Below are positions 11,163 to 22,319 of a stretch of 64,000 nucleotides of DNA, piece after piece. Under the pieces are notes generated by a model. That model was not told the origin of the DNA. It saw only the letters and a program-made list of their open reading frames with translations, and did not search any database. Position 1 is the stretch's first letter; every line of letters begins with the position of its first letter. The stretch is from Lingula anatina (Eukaryota; Brachiopoda; Lingulata; Lingulida; Lingulidae), in contig NW_019775247.1 in assembly GCF_001039355.2 (NCBI RefSeq), forward strand, positions 290,806 through 354,805, in the 5' to 3' direction. The position numbers and the translations under genes were made by a program.

Positions 11163-11300
11163 ACCTGTTCACCTTCACCTGAACAGGTAATTCAGTTGTG
11201 ACCAAGTATGTCAGAATGAACGGACGAAACAGTCATCAGGTAGATCAAATATGTGGATCCACCATAAATGAAAACTTTCTGACTATCAAAACGAAGATGG
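11163..11300. repeat. Dispersed repeat, copy 1 (copy 2 at 39.9 kb)
   Basis: Starts with the small palindrome ACCTGTTCACCTTCACCTGA followed by ACAGGT, then TTCAGTTGTGACCAAGT. The same ~130-bp sequence recurs at 39887-40015 with about 85% identity. Confidence 0.75.
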
Positions 11301-11750
11301 ATGAAACTATTTTTACAAATAAAAGTTTGATTTTCCAAAGTTTTGTTCACCATAGAACAAATATATACATTAATAGTTTTATATTATTCAAAAACTTTGT
11401 CAAATTACCATAAATACATATGGGCCTACGGTTCATTATCTAGCATATGTTAAAATTTTATGTAATTACTGGTCACTTACAAATATTTAAGAACGGTAGA
11501 TGTTTTAATCCATTATCTTTATAAATAAACTTGTTTGTATAATTGTTTATTACTTAGTTTTACACTCTTTATTTGTGACTTTTGCGGAATTACTACAATG
11601 TGGTCCTTTACAATGTTATCTTTTCCATTTGAAAATTTGTCTTAACTATATCTTTAAGATATATTTCTATATGTCATCTTGTTTTTATGATACTATATAA
11701 AAACAAGACTAAATTTATTTCAAATTTATTCCATGTTGCACTTGACACGC

Positions 11751-11918
11751 CAGGGCCGTAGCCTCCGGGGGGCAGGGGGGGCAGCTGCCCCCCCACCCCC
11801 CTGGGATTTAGAATTTTCCACACTGGTAAGGGGACACCCCCTCCCCCCTCGGAGGCTTTGCCCCCTCGTGTCCGCTTACTGCCCCCCCCCCTGGCATTTT
11901 GCTCAGGCTACGGCCCTG
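11751..11918. mobile_element. 168-bp foldback MITE with CACGC target duplication
   Basis: Ends CAGGGCCGTAGCC and GGCTACGGCCCTG are perfect inverted repeats. The element is flanked on both sides by CACGC (11746-11750 and 11919-11923), which looks like a 5-bp target-site duplication. The interior is C/G-homopolymer rich. Confidence 0.85.
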
Positions 11919-12439
11919 CACGCTCTACAGAATGTAACAAACAAGTGGTCTCGGTTCTATAAATTAGAGAGGGTTTTCATCATCATTATTTATTAACGCG
12001 TCATGTGTATAGAACACCCAGCCCTTTAGGCTTATTAGACAACTGTTGTATACAATTTTTCCTCTCTTAAATTAAAATCTTAGCAATCAGTTTTGCTAAT
12101 TGCCTCAAATTTTTTCATTAAGTCTTCTATAGAAATGTCATTTGTATATTTTTTTATCTCCAAGTTTTTATAAAATTTATATCTTTTCTCTGTGTAAGCA
12201 GTGCACCGAAGTAAGAAATGACGCATCTTCTAATTCTTTTTTCAATACTTTCAAACCCCCGAGCCATATTCTTAAATGGAGTCACACAACTGTTAATCAA
12301 TTTTTGGTATCCCATTTGACCATCCTTTTTTGATTTTGCTATAATTTAACCCAGTGCTCTAGTTGCTGATTCAGACAGAAATTTAGTATTATATTGGAAA
12401 TCTAAAAATTCTTCGGCATAAACCCCAAATATTTATACT

Positions 12440-14960
12440 TATCAACCCATTATATATAGTGACCTCCAAAATAAAAAAGATCTGCAGCACATTATTTATG
12501 CCAGGGCCTATAGTGCACATTTTGTCTTCTAGTTAATTAGCATTCCCCATTTGCTACACCACTGGTCCCCCACTTCCAGGCTGCTGCTCAATTTTTCTGT
12601 GCTTTCAGATATTATTACCAGACCATCAGCATAAAGGAGACCTGTTAGATTCAAACTCCCATTTATATTGATTCCCCCTTTATACTTATTTAGCTCAGAG
12701 ATTCGATAATTTACATCGATTGCAAAAACTATCCCCTTGTCTAACTCCACTGGTGGTGGTGAACCATGGTGACAGCTTCGAATTTAATCTTATACATGAT
12801 TCTGTTACCATATAAGCTACTATTGACATGATAAATTTTCCATCAATGTGTGCCTTAATTAATTTATACATGAGTAAATCTATATCAATAAACTCAAACG
12901 CTTTTTGTAGGTCTATATAACAACAATACGTATCAAGCCCTTTATTTCTTCTGTTTCTGATTATACTTGTTAGGCTGAAAATGTGTTGTAGGCATGATCT
13001 TTTTGGTCTAAACCCATTTTGTTCATCTACGAAAAAATTGCTATCTTCTAAATTTGATAGGATTCTTTTGTTAAGAATTGATGAAAATACTTTTGAAATA
13101 GAACTAAGAAGGCTAATTCCCCTGCAGTTTTGTGGGTTTCTAGAATCGAGATTTTTATCTTTTGGAATTGGTGAGATAATTGCCTTTTCCCATAAGGAAG
13201 GGATAAAATAGTATCAAAACATACATTGAAGAGTCTACAAACGCTCTCATTACTTGTTCATATTTAAGAATTTCATTTGGTATATTGTCAATCCCTGTTG
13301 CTTTCTTATTTTTTTGTTTTGTTAATTACCATTCTAACTTCATCTAAAATTATACTTTTATTCGGAGGGTTATTTTCTTCATACAAGGTGTCTTGCATAT
13401 TTCTTTTTAAGTGCTCTTTTTCCTTTAAATTTTGTTTTTGAAAATAATTATCTAATATTGGATGGTTTAGGTTATTAAATAAGTTTTTCAAATTCAGATT
13501 TCCATGCATACAGAACACTATTAATTTCTGTTTTAACACAGCCTTCTTTACCAATTACTTTTTCTTGGATTTTTTTTTTTTTTTTTTTACTTTGTTTTGG
13601 TCCAAGATTCTTTATATACTTCCCAAAAACATTTGGATTGCTAATGTTAACATTAGCAATCCAAATGTTTTCAGAAAGTCCCTTCGTATATTTTTTTTAT
13701 AAAAACGCAGTTTTTTATCAAAAAGGTCTCTATGGGTTTTTAATTTGTCATATAAACTTTCACGAGTTTTCCTGTCTTTCGATTTATTTCCCTTATATGC
13801 CCTTTCATGCATGACCATTGTATCCCACAAAGTTTTAAGTTCTTCGTTCCAAAATGATTTTTTAAAAAGTTTAATAGGTCTTTTAGATATGTGTATGTCT
13901 TTATAACGGATTTATTTGCTAATTTCTGCTATTAATTCCTTTAACACATTATCATATAACTTATCCATCTCATATTGGTTTTCTCTCAGTGTTGTAATCC
14001 GGTTAATAAGATTATTTAAAGCCTGATTTGCATAATTACCAGTAAACATACTGCTTGGTCTGCATTCTAATTTATATGCTTAAATCAGCTTGGAAGGTAC
14101 TATTGTCTTTTAATTTTTTATCACATATTGGATCTACTATTTTCAAAACAATTTCTAGGAGAGCATGATCAGGGGGTTTACAGGTGCCACTTAAACAACC
14201 ATGCAGATCAAAATCATCAATAATCTGTGTCATTTGAGATACGTTAAATTTTACAGCACTGTTGAGAGTAGCATGTTGGGCTATAAAATAATCTACAACT
14301 GACTTTCCCCCTTTCACTTTGTAAAATCATTTGTACCTGTTGTCATATCATTCACAAAACACATTTTATTTTCCATCAAAAATTCAATAAAATTTTGTCC
14401 ATGGTTATTTATAGTTTCATCTGTGATAACCCTGTCTATCACCTCATCAATATCAGTGCAGAAATCCTTAAGATTTTCTACTTCACAATTCAGATTTCCA
14501 CAAATTTTCATTCCATCTATCTCCAAATACATGTACACTTGTAGTAATACATGTGAAAAGAATGATACATAGTCCCTGCCATAGGGTGAATTTTAAGGTG
14601 GCAGGTCTGTGTTTATGATGAGAATTTCTCTTTCTGTAACTATGAGCAAGCTTTATATTAAGGATACCTTCATAACATTTGTCTATTTCAGAGATATTAG
14701 AAATGTCACAAATTTCATTTTTTATAAAAAATACCTACTCCCCCAAACTAGTGTGAAGCTTTTTGGTGTTTAATTTTTTTCTACAATTAGAAATATACTG
14801 AAAACATTCAAATCTGAGGTAACTGCCTATGTCTTGATGAGTTTCTTTTACACAAACAGTATCATTTTCTATGTGCCTAATTATTTTTAGGATGCAATTA
14901 TTTTTATTCCAACCACATACATTTAAGGAAGCAATTTTTTAATCATAATTAGGTTCATTC
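12440..14960 (-). mobile_element. Decayed LINE ORF2: endonuclease and reverse transcriptase
   Basis: Read on the minus strand from 14950 down. An endonuclease start (SLNVCGWNKNNCILKIIRHI) is followed by the later endonuclease motif region (NNHGQNFIEFLMENKMCFVN, GKSVVDYFIAQHATLNSAV). Then comes a connector and an RT region with TTSGVRQGDSF near 12740 and LLYADGLVII near 12620, where the usual YADD catalytic motif reads YADG. Many frameshifts and stops show that it is inactive. It contains a poly-T/A run at 13567-13588. It is an L1-like EEP-endonuclease LINE by motif order; I cannot assign the clade firmly. Confidence 0.8.
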
Positions 14961-14989
14961 TAAATTTCTTCCTTGAAGGGCTGTGAGTC

Positions 14990-15510
14990 CTAGGATGGCA
15001 TTGCGTTTGACTGTGGGTTTTGATATGCTGCTGGGATCACTTGTCTTGGTCTTTTGTTGGGTCCATGGGTATTGAACATTCCAATAGCCCCCATGTGACG
15101 GATCCCAACGTGTAATGGTGGGAACATATGGGGATTTATTTTTGGCTTCTGCATTTCATTGGCTGGGGGCTGTGAATTACCCATCGTTCTGTTCACTAAA
15201 CTTGACGAATCTAGACGAATACTCTCAGCAGATTTTTCTTTAATGAGCCAATGGTTGGTGATATAGAACCTATGTCCCTCTGGCACATATTGTAACAAGA
15301 ATTCCATGTTTTTGTCAAGAACTCTCTCGAAGTGGGATTTACTGGCATGTATACGTACTTTTCACATTCTTGCATCTGTTCTGTACTATTTCTTATATTA
15401 TGCTTCCGTCTTAATACATACTAGTATTTTCTCTTCTATGCTGCCTAAGGATACCTTAACAAGTCCGGGTTTTCCAGTCCTGCTTTGCAGTCTTTTGCAC
15501 TTCTGTATCA
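14990..15510 (-). mobile_element. LINE ORF1 remnant
   Basis: Immediately 5' of the endonuclease region on the same strand. One frame has LQSRTGKPGLVKVSLGSIEE (about 15490-15430), a pattern like the ORF1 RNA-binding part of L1-like LINEs. A later frame (15307-14990, 105 codons) has FLLQYVPEGHRFYITNHWLI and a Pro/Asn-rich tail. The frames are broken. The position and order fit ORF1 followed by ORF2 of one element. Confidence 0.55.
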
Positions 15511-15519
15511 TTTTTCATT

Positions 15520-16054
15520 TTTGGCACCTAATGGCTGCGTATATCCCATGAAAATGCACCCATTGACCCAAAACGTATATCAAATAATACTAATCGTTTA
15601 ACGTCTCAAATAATCTGAAAGCTTAGGTCTGTGTAGTATTTTGAAAATCGCCATATTTTTTATAGATAATAACAGTTTCTCATAAAATCGTGGGGGAAAA
15701 GTAGGCCAAAGATCTAGGTCGCATGCCAATACATTACTTCCTACCCACGTTCAATAATAACTATTGGCGTATCTCTGCCAGTTTTGGAGTACTTAATTTT
15801 TTTCGCCATTAAACTTCATGACGTTATACCTTTTCATAAACCGTATGTAAATAAAAAAACCAGCCCCAGTGTTGCGCTTGATAAGCTCTACAAAAATGCA
15901 GCAAACGGTGGAGCCAGCATACGAGACGGGTCTGGACTAAAAACATGTGTGCCGTCAGCGCTTACGCTGGTGGTGCAATGACTTACCGATGCGTGGTATC
16001 TTAAATCTTTAAACTAAATACTAATGAACTACATAAAATCGTTCTCTAACTTAC
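15520..16054. other. Intergenic or intronic stretch, nothing recognised
   Basis: Open frames here lack splice or initiation context. A downstream exon of the clan-CD peptidase-like gene would be expected on the minus strand below 16055, but I could not identify one. Confidence 0.4.
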
Positions 16055-16870
16055 TTGTTTGTCTTTAGCAGCCTTTGCCAAACTTTGTAATTCTATTATG
16101 CGCCAATTTGGTAAGTGGGAGATGAAATCTACCTCATAATAGTGCCAAGAATGCGTTACGGGATTACGTCTGTTAGTTAGATTTATTATGTTCACAGATG
16201 GATGTTCTGCCGTGGGCACCAAATGGGCGTAACACTGGGCGTTGATCAGATCGATAGGGACGGCCGGATGGAGGTTCTTGGCCACCGCGCTAACGCAGGC
16301 AATGTACTTCTTCAGGGGACATTTTTCTTCCGCCAGAGTGATTTGCCCGTCAGGTCCCCCATGGCCAACAAACAAGATGACAATACGTCCCTTTTTACGG
16401 TGTACTTGAATGAATGAAGTGACTTGATCAAGAAGTTCGTCTTTATTGTACACCATTACTTCATAGCCTACGTTTCCACCGCACTGGGAAGTCCCGGGGT
16501 ATAACTCGCGAAAATTTCGAATTTCGCACTGCCTTCTCTCCCTGTCATGTCCGTCGAGTGGTGCTGCCAGGAAAAGAAATGCTAGCTGTTTAGCTTCTTC
16601 AATATCTGCATTGCACGCTTGTCTGGCTTCTTCAAAAGTAGATTCTCGAGATGGCAATACGTTAGTGCACAGTTCCCCAAGACCGAGGAGGAACTGACGA
16701 TAGTAGTCCCTTCTTTCCTCGTCACTAACCCGTAGATTGGCGCAGTAGTCTTGCCATCCCAACTCCACGTATTTCTCTAAAATGGCCTTTTCTCTAATTT
16801 TTTGTTCTTGTTGTACAATTTCCCTAAACTCTGCTACACTAATGGCCTTCCATGAATCTGCAAAATACAT
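16055..16870 (-). CDS. Predicted clan-CD (caspase/legumain-fold) cysteine peptidase-like exon, copy 1
   Basis: One long open exon of 272 codons from an ATG at 16870 to a CAA|GTAAGT donor at 16055/16054. The N-terminal third (residues 1-90) is helical and charged. From about residue 94 the pattern fits an alpha/beta caspase-like core: a hydrophobic strand (AFLFLAAPLDG), then GRIVILFVGHGGPDGQI with His170, then PIDLINAQCYAH with Cys213. A hydrophobic strand before H-G and a second before A/Q-C are the clan-CD hallmarks (families C13, C14, C25, CHAT-type). Known family members cleave proteins, often in cell death or immunity; the substrate here is unknown. The frame is also open upstream of the ATG to about 16940, so the true start may be earlier or in another exon. 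I did not find the 3' exon. A catalytically active peptidase is an inference from two motifs. Confidence 0.6.
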
Positions 16871-17302
16871 GGCAGATATATTGCATTTATTCCTTCTTTT
16901 TGGCAGATCGACTATGAACGGCGCACTTTCAATTTGCCTTTAAAATGTCCCGTTAATGTCGACACACCAACGACCTCAAATAAATAAGGGGACTTGTTTA
17001 CACTATGAGGTAATTTGGGTCAAACCTCATGCAATGGTCTTTTTAATTGTTTTATAACAATACACTTAGCTCCGATTTTGGAGAAGGAGCCAGTAGCTGT
17101 TATTATACTCGCAGCTACTGGGTGTATCAGAGAATCATTTGGGGGAGGGTGGGCTGCCATTCATAGACACCATTGAATCATTAAAAATTGATGCCAATTT
17201 TTACCTCNAATAGATTATGTGGCGGTTGCATTAGCAGATAGCGGATATTCTGATTGGTCTTTCATAAGAGCCAGAATTTCACCCGCAAATAAGAAAGTCA
17301 CA

Positions 17303-17558
17303 CACCACAGCAGAGGAAAAGAGGGTTAACATTGAGGTGCCTTACGTGAGAGGTTTGTCTGAAAGACTTAAGGCCAAATCTGGACAGTCTGAGGTGGCGG
17401 TTTATTTTAAATCCTACAACTCGGTGGGTGCCAAACTGGTGCATGTGAAGGAAAAGACATTCAATGTCGTTTATGGTGTAAGCTGTAAAGATGACAAGTG
17501 CTCTGAATCTTACGTGGGAGAAACTAAACGAAATCCACAAAAGACAACTAAACACTGA
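17303..17558 (+). mobile_element. Penelope-like element fragment (RT end and GIY-YIG start)
   Basis: The frame reads EVPYVRGLSERLK, then KLVHVKEKT, then NVVYGVSCKDDKC and SYVGETKR. This order (PYV.GLSE, lone KLVHVK-type motif, VVY...C..C...Y.GET.R) is the junction between reverse transcriptase and GIY-YIG endonuclease seen in Penelope-like retroelements. It stops at 17556-17558 and is truncated on both sides. It lies between the two clan-CD exon copies. Confidence 0.75.
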
Positions 17559-17569
17559 TCAGAGAAAAC

Positions 17570-18331
17570 AATATATTACTTGACCCAAAGTTCGGTTTAC
17601 AAAAAAAAAATCCAATCATGCTGTTTTTCGAAATCGGACACATTTTAATATCATTTCTGCAAGTTTGAAGAAATTCGGTCAAACAATTTTCCACTTAATT
17701 TTTTCAATCTGTATTGCATGTATGCTGGAAAAGGTGAATAAACAACATAATGATCTGATCATGCTGATTTTAGCAAATTGCATTTTAGCAATATTGATAT
17801 TGATCACTCTTGTAAGTTTGAAGACTATAGGAATATTAGTTTTCATGAAATATTTTATCTTAGTTCATATAATGTGATATATATGCTGAAAAAAACAGCA
17901 TAACTGTTGAAAAATAGTCAGATCAAGTTGATATTCAAACTCGACCTGTATTTTAGTAACGTTGATAACTGTAAGTTTGAAGTAAATAGACCTATCGGTT
18001 TGACTTGAAATGCGTTGCCTGTGTTGCAGCAGGCTATTTATAGCAAAAAAAAAAAAAAAAAAAAAAAACGCCATAAATTCCAACTTGACCTACTTTAATA
18101 TCATTGATTACTCCTGTAAGTTTAAAGATAATAGGCCTACCGGTTTTCCTTGAAATATGTTGTCTGTATCGCATATATGTTGAAAATTTTAAAAAAGCAT
18201 AACTTTAGAAAAAATGAATGGATCATGCCGATTTTAGAACTTAATGCATAATCATGTGTTCTGCAAGTTACATGTCCTCGTTACATTGAAATAATTAAAT
18301 ATTGCACTACATAACGTGTTCTCAGACTTAC
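17570..18331. other. Spacer between clan-CD copies; short degenerate repeats and poly-A
   Basis: Repeated blocks of the type GTAAGTTTGAAGA...ATAGG recur at about 17812, 17970 and 18115, each about 150 bp apart, together with CATTTTAGCAA/TTTAGTAACG-like lead-ins. This is a degenerate tandem repeat. A poly-A tract lies at 18045-18068. Confidence 0.55.
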
Positions 18332-19138
18332 TTGTTTGTCTCTAACAGTCCGTGCGTAGTCCCGTAGTTCTACTATTAGCCAACCGAGAGTTTGGTCATC
18401 TAGCTTATATGACCAAGAATGCGTCTGGGGACTATCCTCGTTACTCAGATGTATTATTTTAGTAGACGGGCATCTAGACTTGGTCACCAAATGGGCGTAA
18501 CATTGGGCGTTGATCAGATCGATAGGCACAGGCGGGTAAAGGTTGTTGGCCACCTCGTCAACACAGTCAATGTACTCCTTCAGGGGACATTTTTCTCCCG
18601 CCAGAGTGATCTGCCCGTCTGGTCCCCCATGACCTACAAACAAGATGACAATACGCCCTTTTTTACGGTGTCCTTCAATGTACGTGGTGACTTTTTTAAA
18701 AAGTTCGTTTTTGTTGTACACCATTACTACCTGGCCCACGTTTCCACTGCACTGGGAAGCCCCGGGGTACAACTCCCGAAAATTTCGGATTTCGCATTTC
18801 CTTTTCTCTATATCATCTCCGTCGAGTGGCCCTGCCAGGAAAAGAAATGCCACTTGTCGAGCTTCTTCAATATCTGCATCGTATGCTTGTCTGGCGTCTT
18901 CAGACGGCGTCTCTTGAGATGGCGTTGCGTTAATGCACAGTTCCCCACGACCGAGGAGGAATTGACGATAGTAGTACCTTTTGTACTCGTCACTAACCCG
19001 TAGATCAGCGCAGTACTCCTGCCATCCCAACTCCACGTATTTCTCTAATATGCTCTTTTCTCTAATTTTTTGTTCTTGTTGTACTATTTCCCTAAACTCT
19101 GCTACACTAATGGCCTTCCATGAATCTGCAAAATACAT
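18332..19138 (-). CDS. Predicted clan-CD cysteine peptidase-like exon, copy 2
   Basis: Paralogue of the exon at 16055-16870, in the same orientation and upstream of it in transcription. It has 269 codons from ATG to a CAA|GTAAGT donor (18332/18331). The motifs are conserved: VILFVGHGGPDGQI with His170 and PIDLINAQCYAH with Cys213. Many substitutions elsewhere keep the frame and the hydrophobic pattern, which argues for selection on both copies. The homology covers the exon, about 75 nt upstream and about 35 nt of the intron after the donor. The pair could therefore be two genes, or one gene with a duplicated exon (both copies end in the same phase). Confidence 0.6.
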
Positions 19139-19213
19139 GGCAGATATATTGCATTTATTCCTTCTTTTTGGCAGATCGACTATGAACGGCGCACTTTCAA
19201 TTTGCCTTTAAAG

Positions 19214-20470
19214 GTATACTGTGATGAAAAAACGGGTTAAAAGTATCCATTACGTGCCCAAAAGTCATTTTTGAGTAATGAAAAAAAAGTTCTTACGTTT
19301 ATTTAGTTTTTAAAGCCGATTTTATGCAGGTGTGAATGTAGTTTACGATACTGCCGCGTGGTGGCGCTTTGAGGCGAGTGACGTCACTTGCGTCGAGGCT
19401 CAGAAAGCCATATTCGATTCAGCTATCCGCTTACTTACATTTACTCGATCGCAGCAAACTAAAAGCGATACACGCAATTGATTACTACATGATCATTTAT
19501 AAATTCAAATTTTTGAAGATAGCTACACAAAAGAAGATGAATTCCCTACGTGGTTATCATTTATTAACCAACAAAATACACCAAAACTATGTTAACAGTA
19601 AAGGTTTGGAAGCAGNAACTTTTGTTAGTATTTCACGGTTTTTCGAGCCGTGGTATTCATGTTAAGATTAATTAAAAACTTTCCAAATTCAGTGCAAAGT
19701 AGGGGAGACTTGCCGGTTTTAAGTAAAATTCTATGATAGTAAGAGAGAAATAGACGGGATCTCCAGTTTTAAGTCGATTTTGTATGTAAGTCGCAAAATT
19801 TCACGTAATTACGGTACATGGAAGGTTTAGGCAGATTACTTACTGTTTTAAAGACGCAAGAGATCGTTAGTGCATGAAAAATGCAATTTTCGGGAAAAGC
19901 TACGCGCTGTTCGTTACGTGGCAGTCGTAGAAAGGTTATATTCAGGATTGCGTAGCGGAAAAAAAAAAATTAAGTTAAGTTTTGCGTTGTTGATAGTATA
20001 TATCGTCTTTTGGTGTCGTTGTTGTATTTTAACATGTTTTCGGGTTATTGTTGCGTTGATTCGGNCAAAAAAAAAATCTCTTTCGCATATCTTTATTATT
20101 GGAAGCATTTAAAAGAACTCCGAAGCTTTAGTTCGTCATCACTATTGAAAGTACAGCCAAGGCTCGGACGCTTAGGTGAAGTCTAGTTGTAAAGCGCATC
20201 GTATTTAAACTGAGAAAGAAAATATTTAATTGCTTGATTCTCCGTCCAAATAGCTGTTTTTTGCCTACAGTTTACGCATTTCTGCGCTTCAGCCACCTTT
20301 TTAGTTTGACAGAAAGCAATGCACGCTTCATACGACCTTTTTATATGCGCACCTTGTACATCATCTTCACCTAGCATTGCCATGCTGGAAACAGCAGAGG
20401 ACCACCATGACCCCTGTGGCGCGCGGTTCCTGTCATGCGCACTTTGTATTTCCGCAAAAGATGAAAAAGG
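19214..20470. other. Unassigned low-GC stretch with two N positions
   Basis: Holds N at 19616 and 20065. A CRE-type palindrome TGACGTCA lies at about 19379-19386. A minus-strand frame at 20383-20183 contains KCVNCRQKTAIWTENQAIKY but has no domain I recognise and no supported splice sites. I do not call a gene. Confidence 0.3.
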
Positions 20471-20874
20471 TTAATTGCGAGTAGCGATATCACATAGAGG
20501 CTACAATGTATTATATGGGGCGAGTATGGGCGAGTAAAGGAATCCAGATGCTTGTGCTCGGGGCCCAGGTATATCAAGGCTGTTGGAATAACATGCCTCA
20601 GCCTAGAAAAAACTAAACCCAGCAACAAAGTAAAAAGCCATAGAAATCTTGTATTTAGATAGGATGAGTGTAGTATTGCAGTATTATTGAACATAATACA
20701 TTTCATTTCTGAACGAGTATACCACATTACCTGAATAGAGCTGTTTCCATTTGTGAACAAGGAAGGTTAAACCAGTTGCCCTTTGTGCGAGGACAACAAT
20801 GTGCGTACTTATTGGGCCGCCAGAACGGTTGAATATAGCTTTTACCTCTAGAGACAAAATATAAGGCCTCATTC

Positions 20875-21125
20875 TCATACCTATATCAATCTAGCAGGAT
20901 CGAACCATCTCCAAAGGGGATCCCACTAAACTGCATTCAGGTTAAGCGATAGTTAATGACCCTATTACAGCTTCACTGGGCGTGACAGACATCTCAAACT
21001 GTAAGGGGGTATTAAGGTGTTTGTTTAAGACTCCATTCAAATACCTAGAACAATTTAGCTGGAGCGACCCATCTCCAAGGGGTTTCTTGCTAAATAACAT
21101 TCAGCTGGGTCTTAAACAAACATCT
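20875..21125. mobile_element. Foldback MITE family A, rearranged copy
   Basis: Shares AGCAGGATCGAACCATCTCC and the GCTAAAT...CATTCAG core with the copies at 33925-34170 and 60362-60619. Here two left-type ends occur in the same orientation (20879 and about 21040), so the copy is rearranged or composite. Confidence 0.65.
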
Positions 21126-21329
21126 TATGCGTATGACATAAGCACACGTGTAACTGCAACGTGACCTACCGGTAGCATAAATAGGAATTAAGTCTGTTTA
21201 AAAACGTACATCTAAAACAATGTTTTTTTTTTCTTTTGTCTTTAAAAATTCATCCAAAGCGGAATAACCCTTGCTTTTAATCAACCATAAATTGTTTTAT
21301 GGGTACATGTGAAAAAAGAAAAGCATCGC

Positions 21330-22275
21330 CACACTCGTACCCGCCTCTTGATATTATTATCAATTTAATGATTATTATGTGCAACACGAATATTTGATTT
21401 GTCCCCTCCCCGTTTGGTGGGTTGTTTCCATTATTTTTAGTTGGGGTATGTTTAGTAAATTACATGTAAATCACCAGAGAATCTATTTTTGTCGCGCTAG
21501 ATGTCGTGAGATAAATAACGCCACCATTAGTATGTCATCCATAGAGTGTGTTTAGTCGATTGATCTCATTCTATCGATCCACTTTTAGCTTAATTATGCA
21601 GGTATTTGTCGCAAAGGTGACTATAGGCATTTCCATGTCCTTGGGTTTGGCGACGGTCCCATTTTCTTTTTCAATGTCCAACCCGGAAGAAAATATGAGA
21701 TGTTTACCTCAGGTATTGCTACAGGTATTTAAGAGCTAGAGTAACTCACGCTGTGCCTGCTTAGCTGCAGAAGCTTGCGCTCAGAAAAGAACGCAAATTT
21801 GAGATGCAAACTGTTGACGCTTGTTGAAAAAGGTGAGTGACATTGTTTACTTACTTATTTATTTATTTATTTATTGCTCCTTGTATTATTCTCATTTTTT
21901 TATCGAAATATATTTTCTGATTTTTAATTTAACAAATTATCATGAACATGACGCACAATGTTCATTCAAAGGACTAGGTGCTCGACATTGTCATTTAAAT
22001 TAAATGTGCTCTTTACGGGATTCTCCAGCCAAAATGAAGTTTCCTAAAAAGCAATCTTCTCTTACTCACTCATCATTTCTGGAGCCATCTTTGCACTTGA
22101 TTTCAATGTTTTATTTTATTTTTAATTAAATGACTTAATTCTGTATAATGGTCAGTCATTTAGGAAGTCATGTTTTAATTCCTGATTATTTCGGAATGCA
22201 CCACTGACGTATCTTCCGGAAGACAGTCATTTTTTTTTTCTGTCGGAAGACGGTCAAAAGTGGAGGATGGATCAA
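21330..22275. repeat. Dispersed repeat, copy 2 (copy 1 at 4.8-6.0 kb)
   Basis: Same block order as 4780-6010, with TTTGGCGACGGTCCC, CAACCCGGAAGAAAATATGA, AGAAGCTTGCGCTCAGAAAA and GCACCACTGACGTATCTTCC. It has an ATTT microsatellite at 21853-21876. No coding potential is seen. Confidence 0.7.
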
Positions 22276-22319
22276 CAAAGATAAATATCTCTGGATCTGC
22301 CCCTGTTTTTATACGAGGA

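Noticed and set aside
18419-19003. 194-codon plus-strand frame opposite the clan-CD exon
   Set aside because: Antisense shadow of the conserved minus-strand exon, which has motif and splice support.
20183-20383. Minus-strand frame with a C-x2-C pair (KCVNC)
   Set aside because: Only one C-x2-C pair, no second ligand pair and no splice context; not enough to call a zinc finger.
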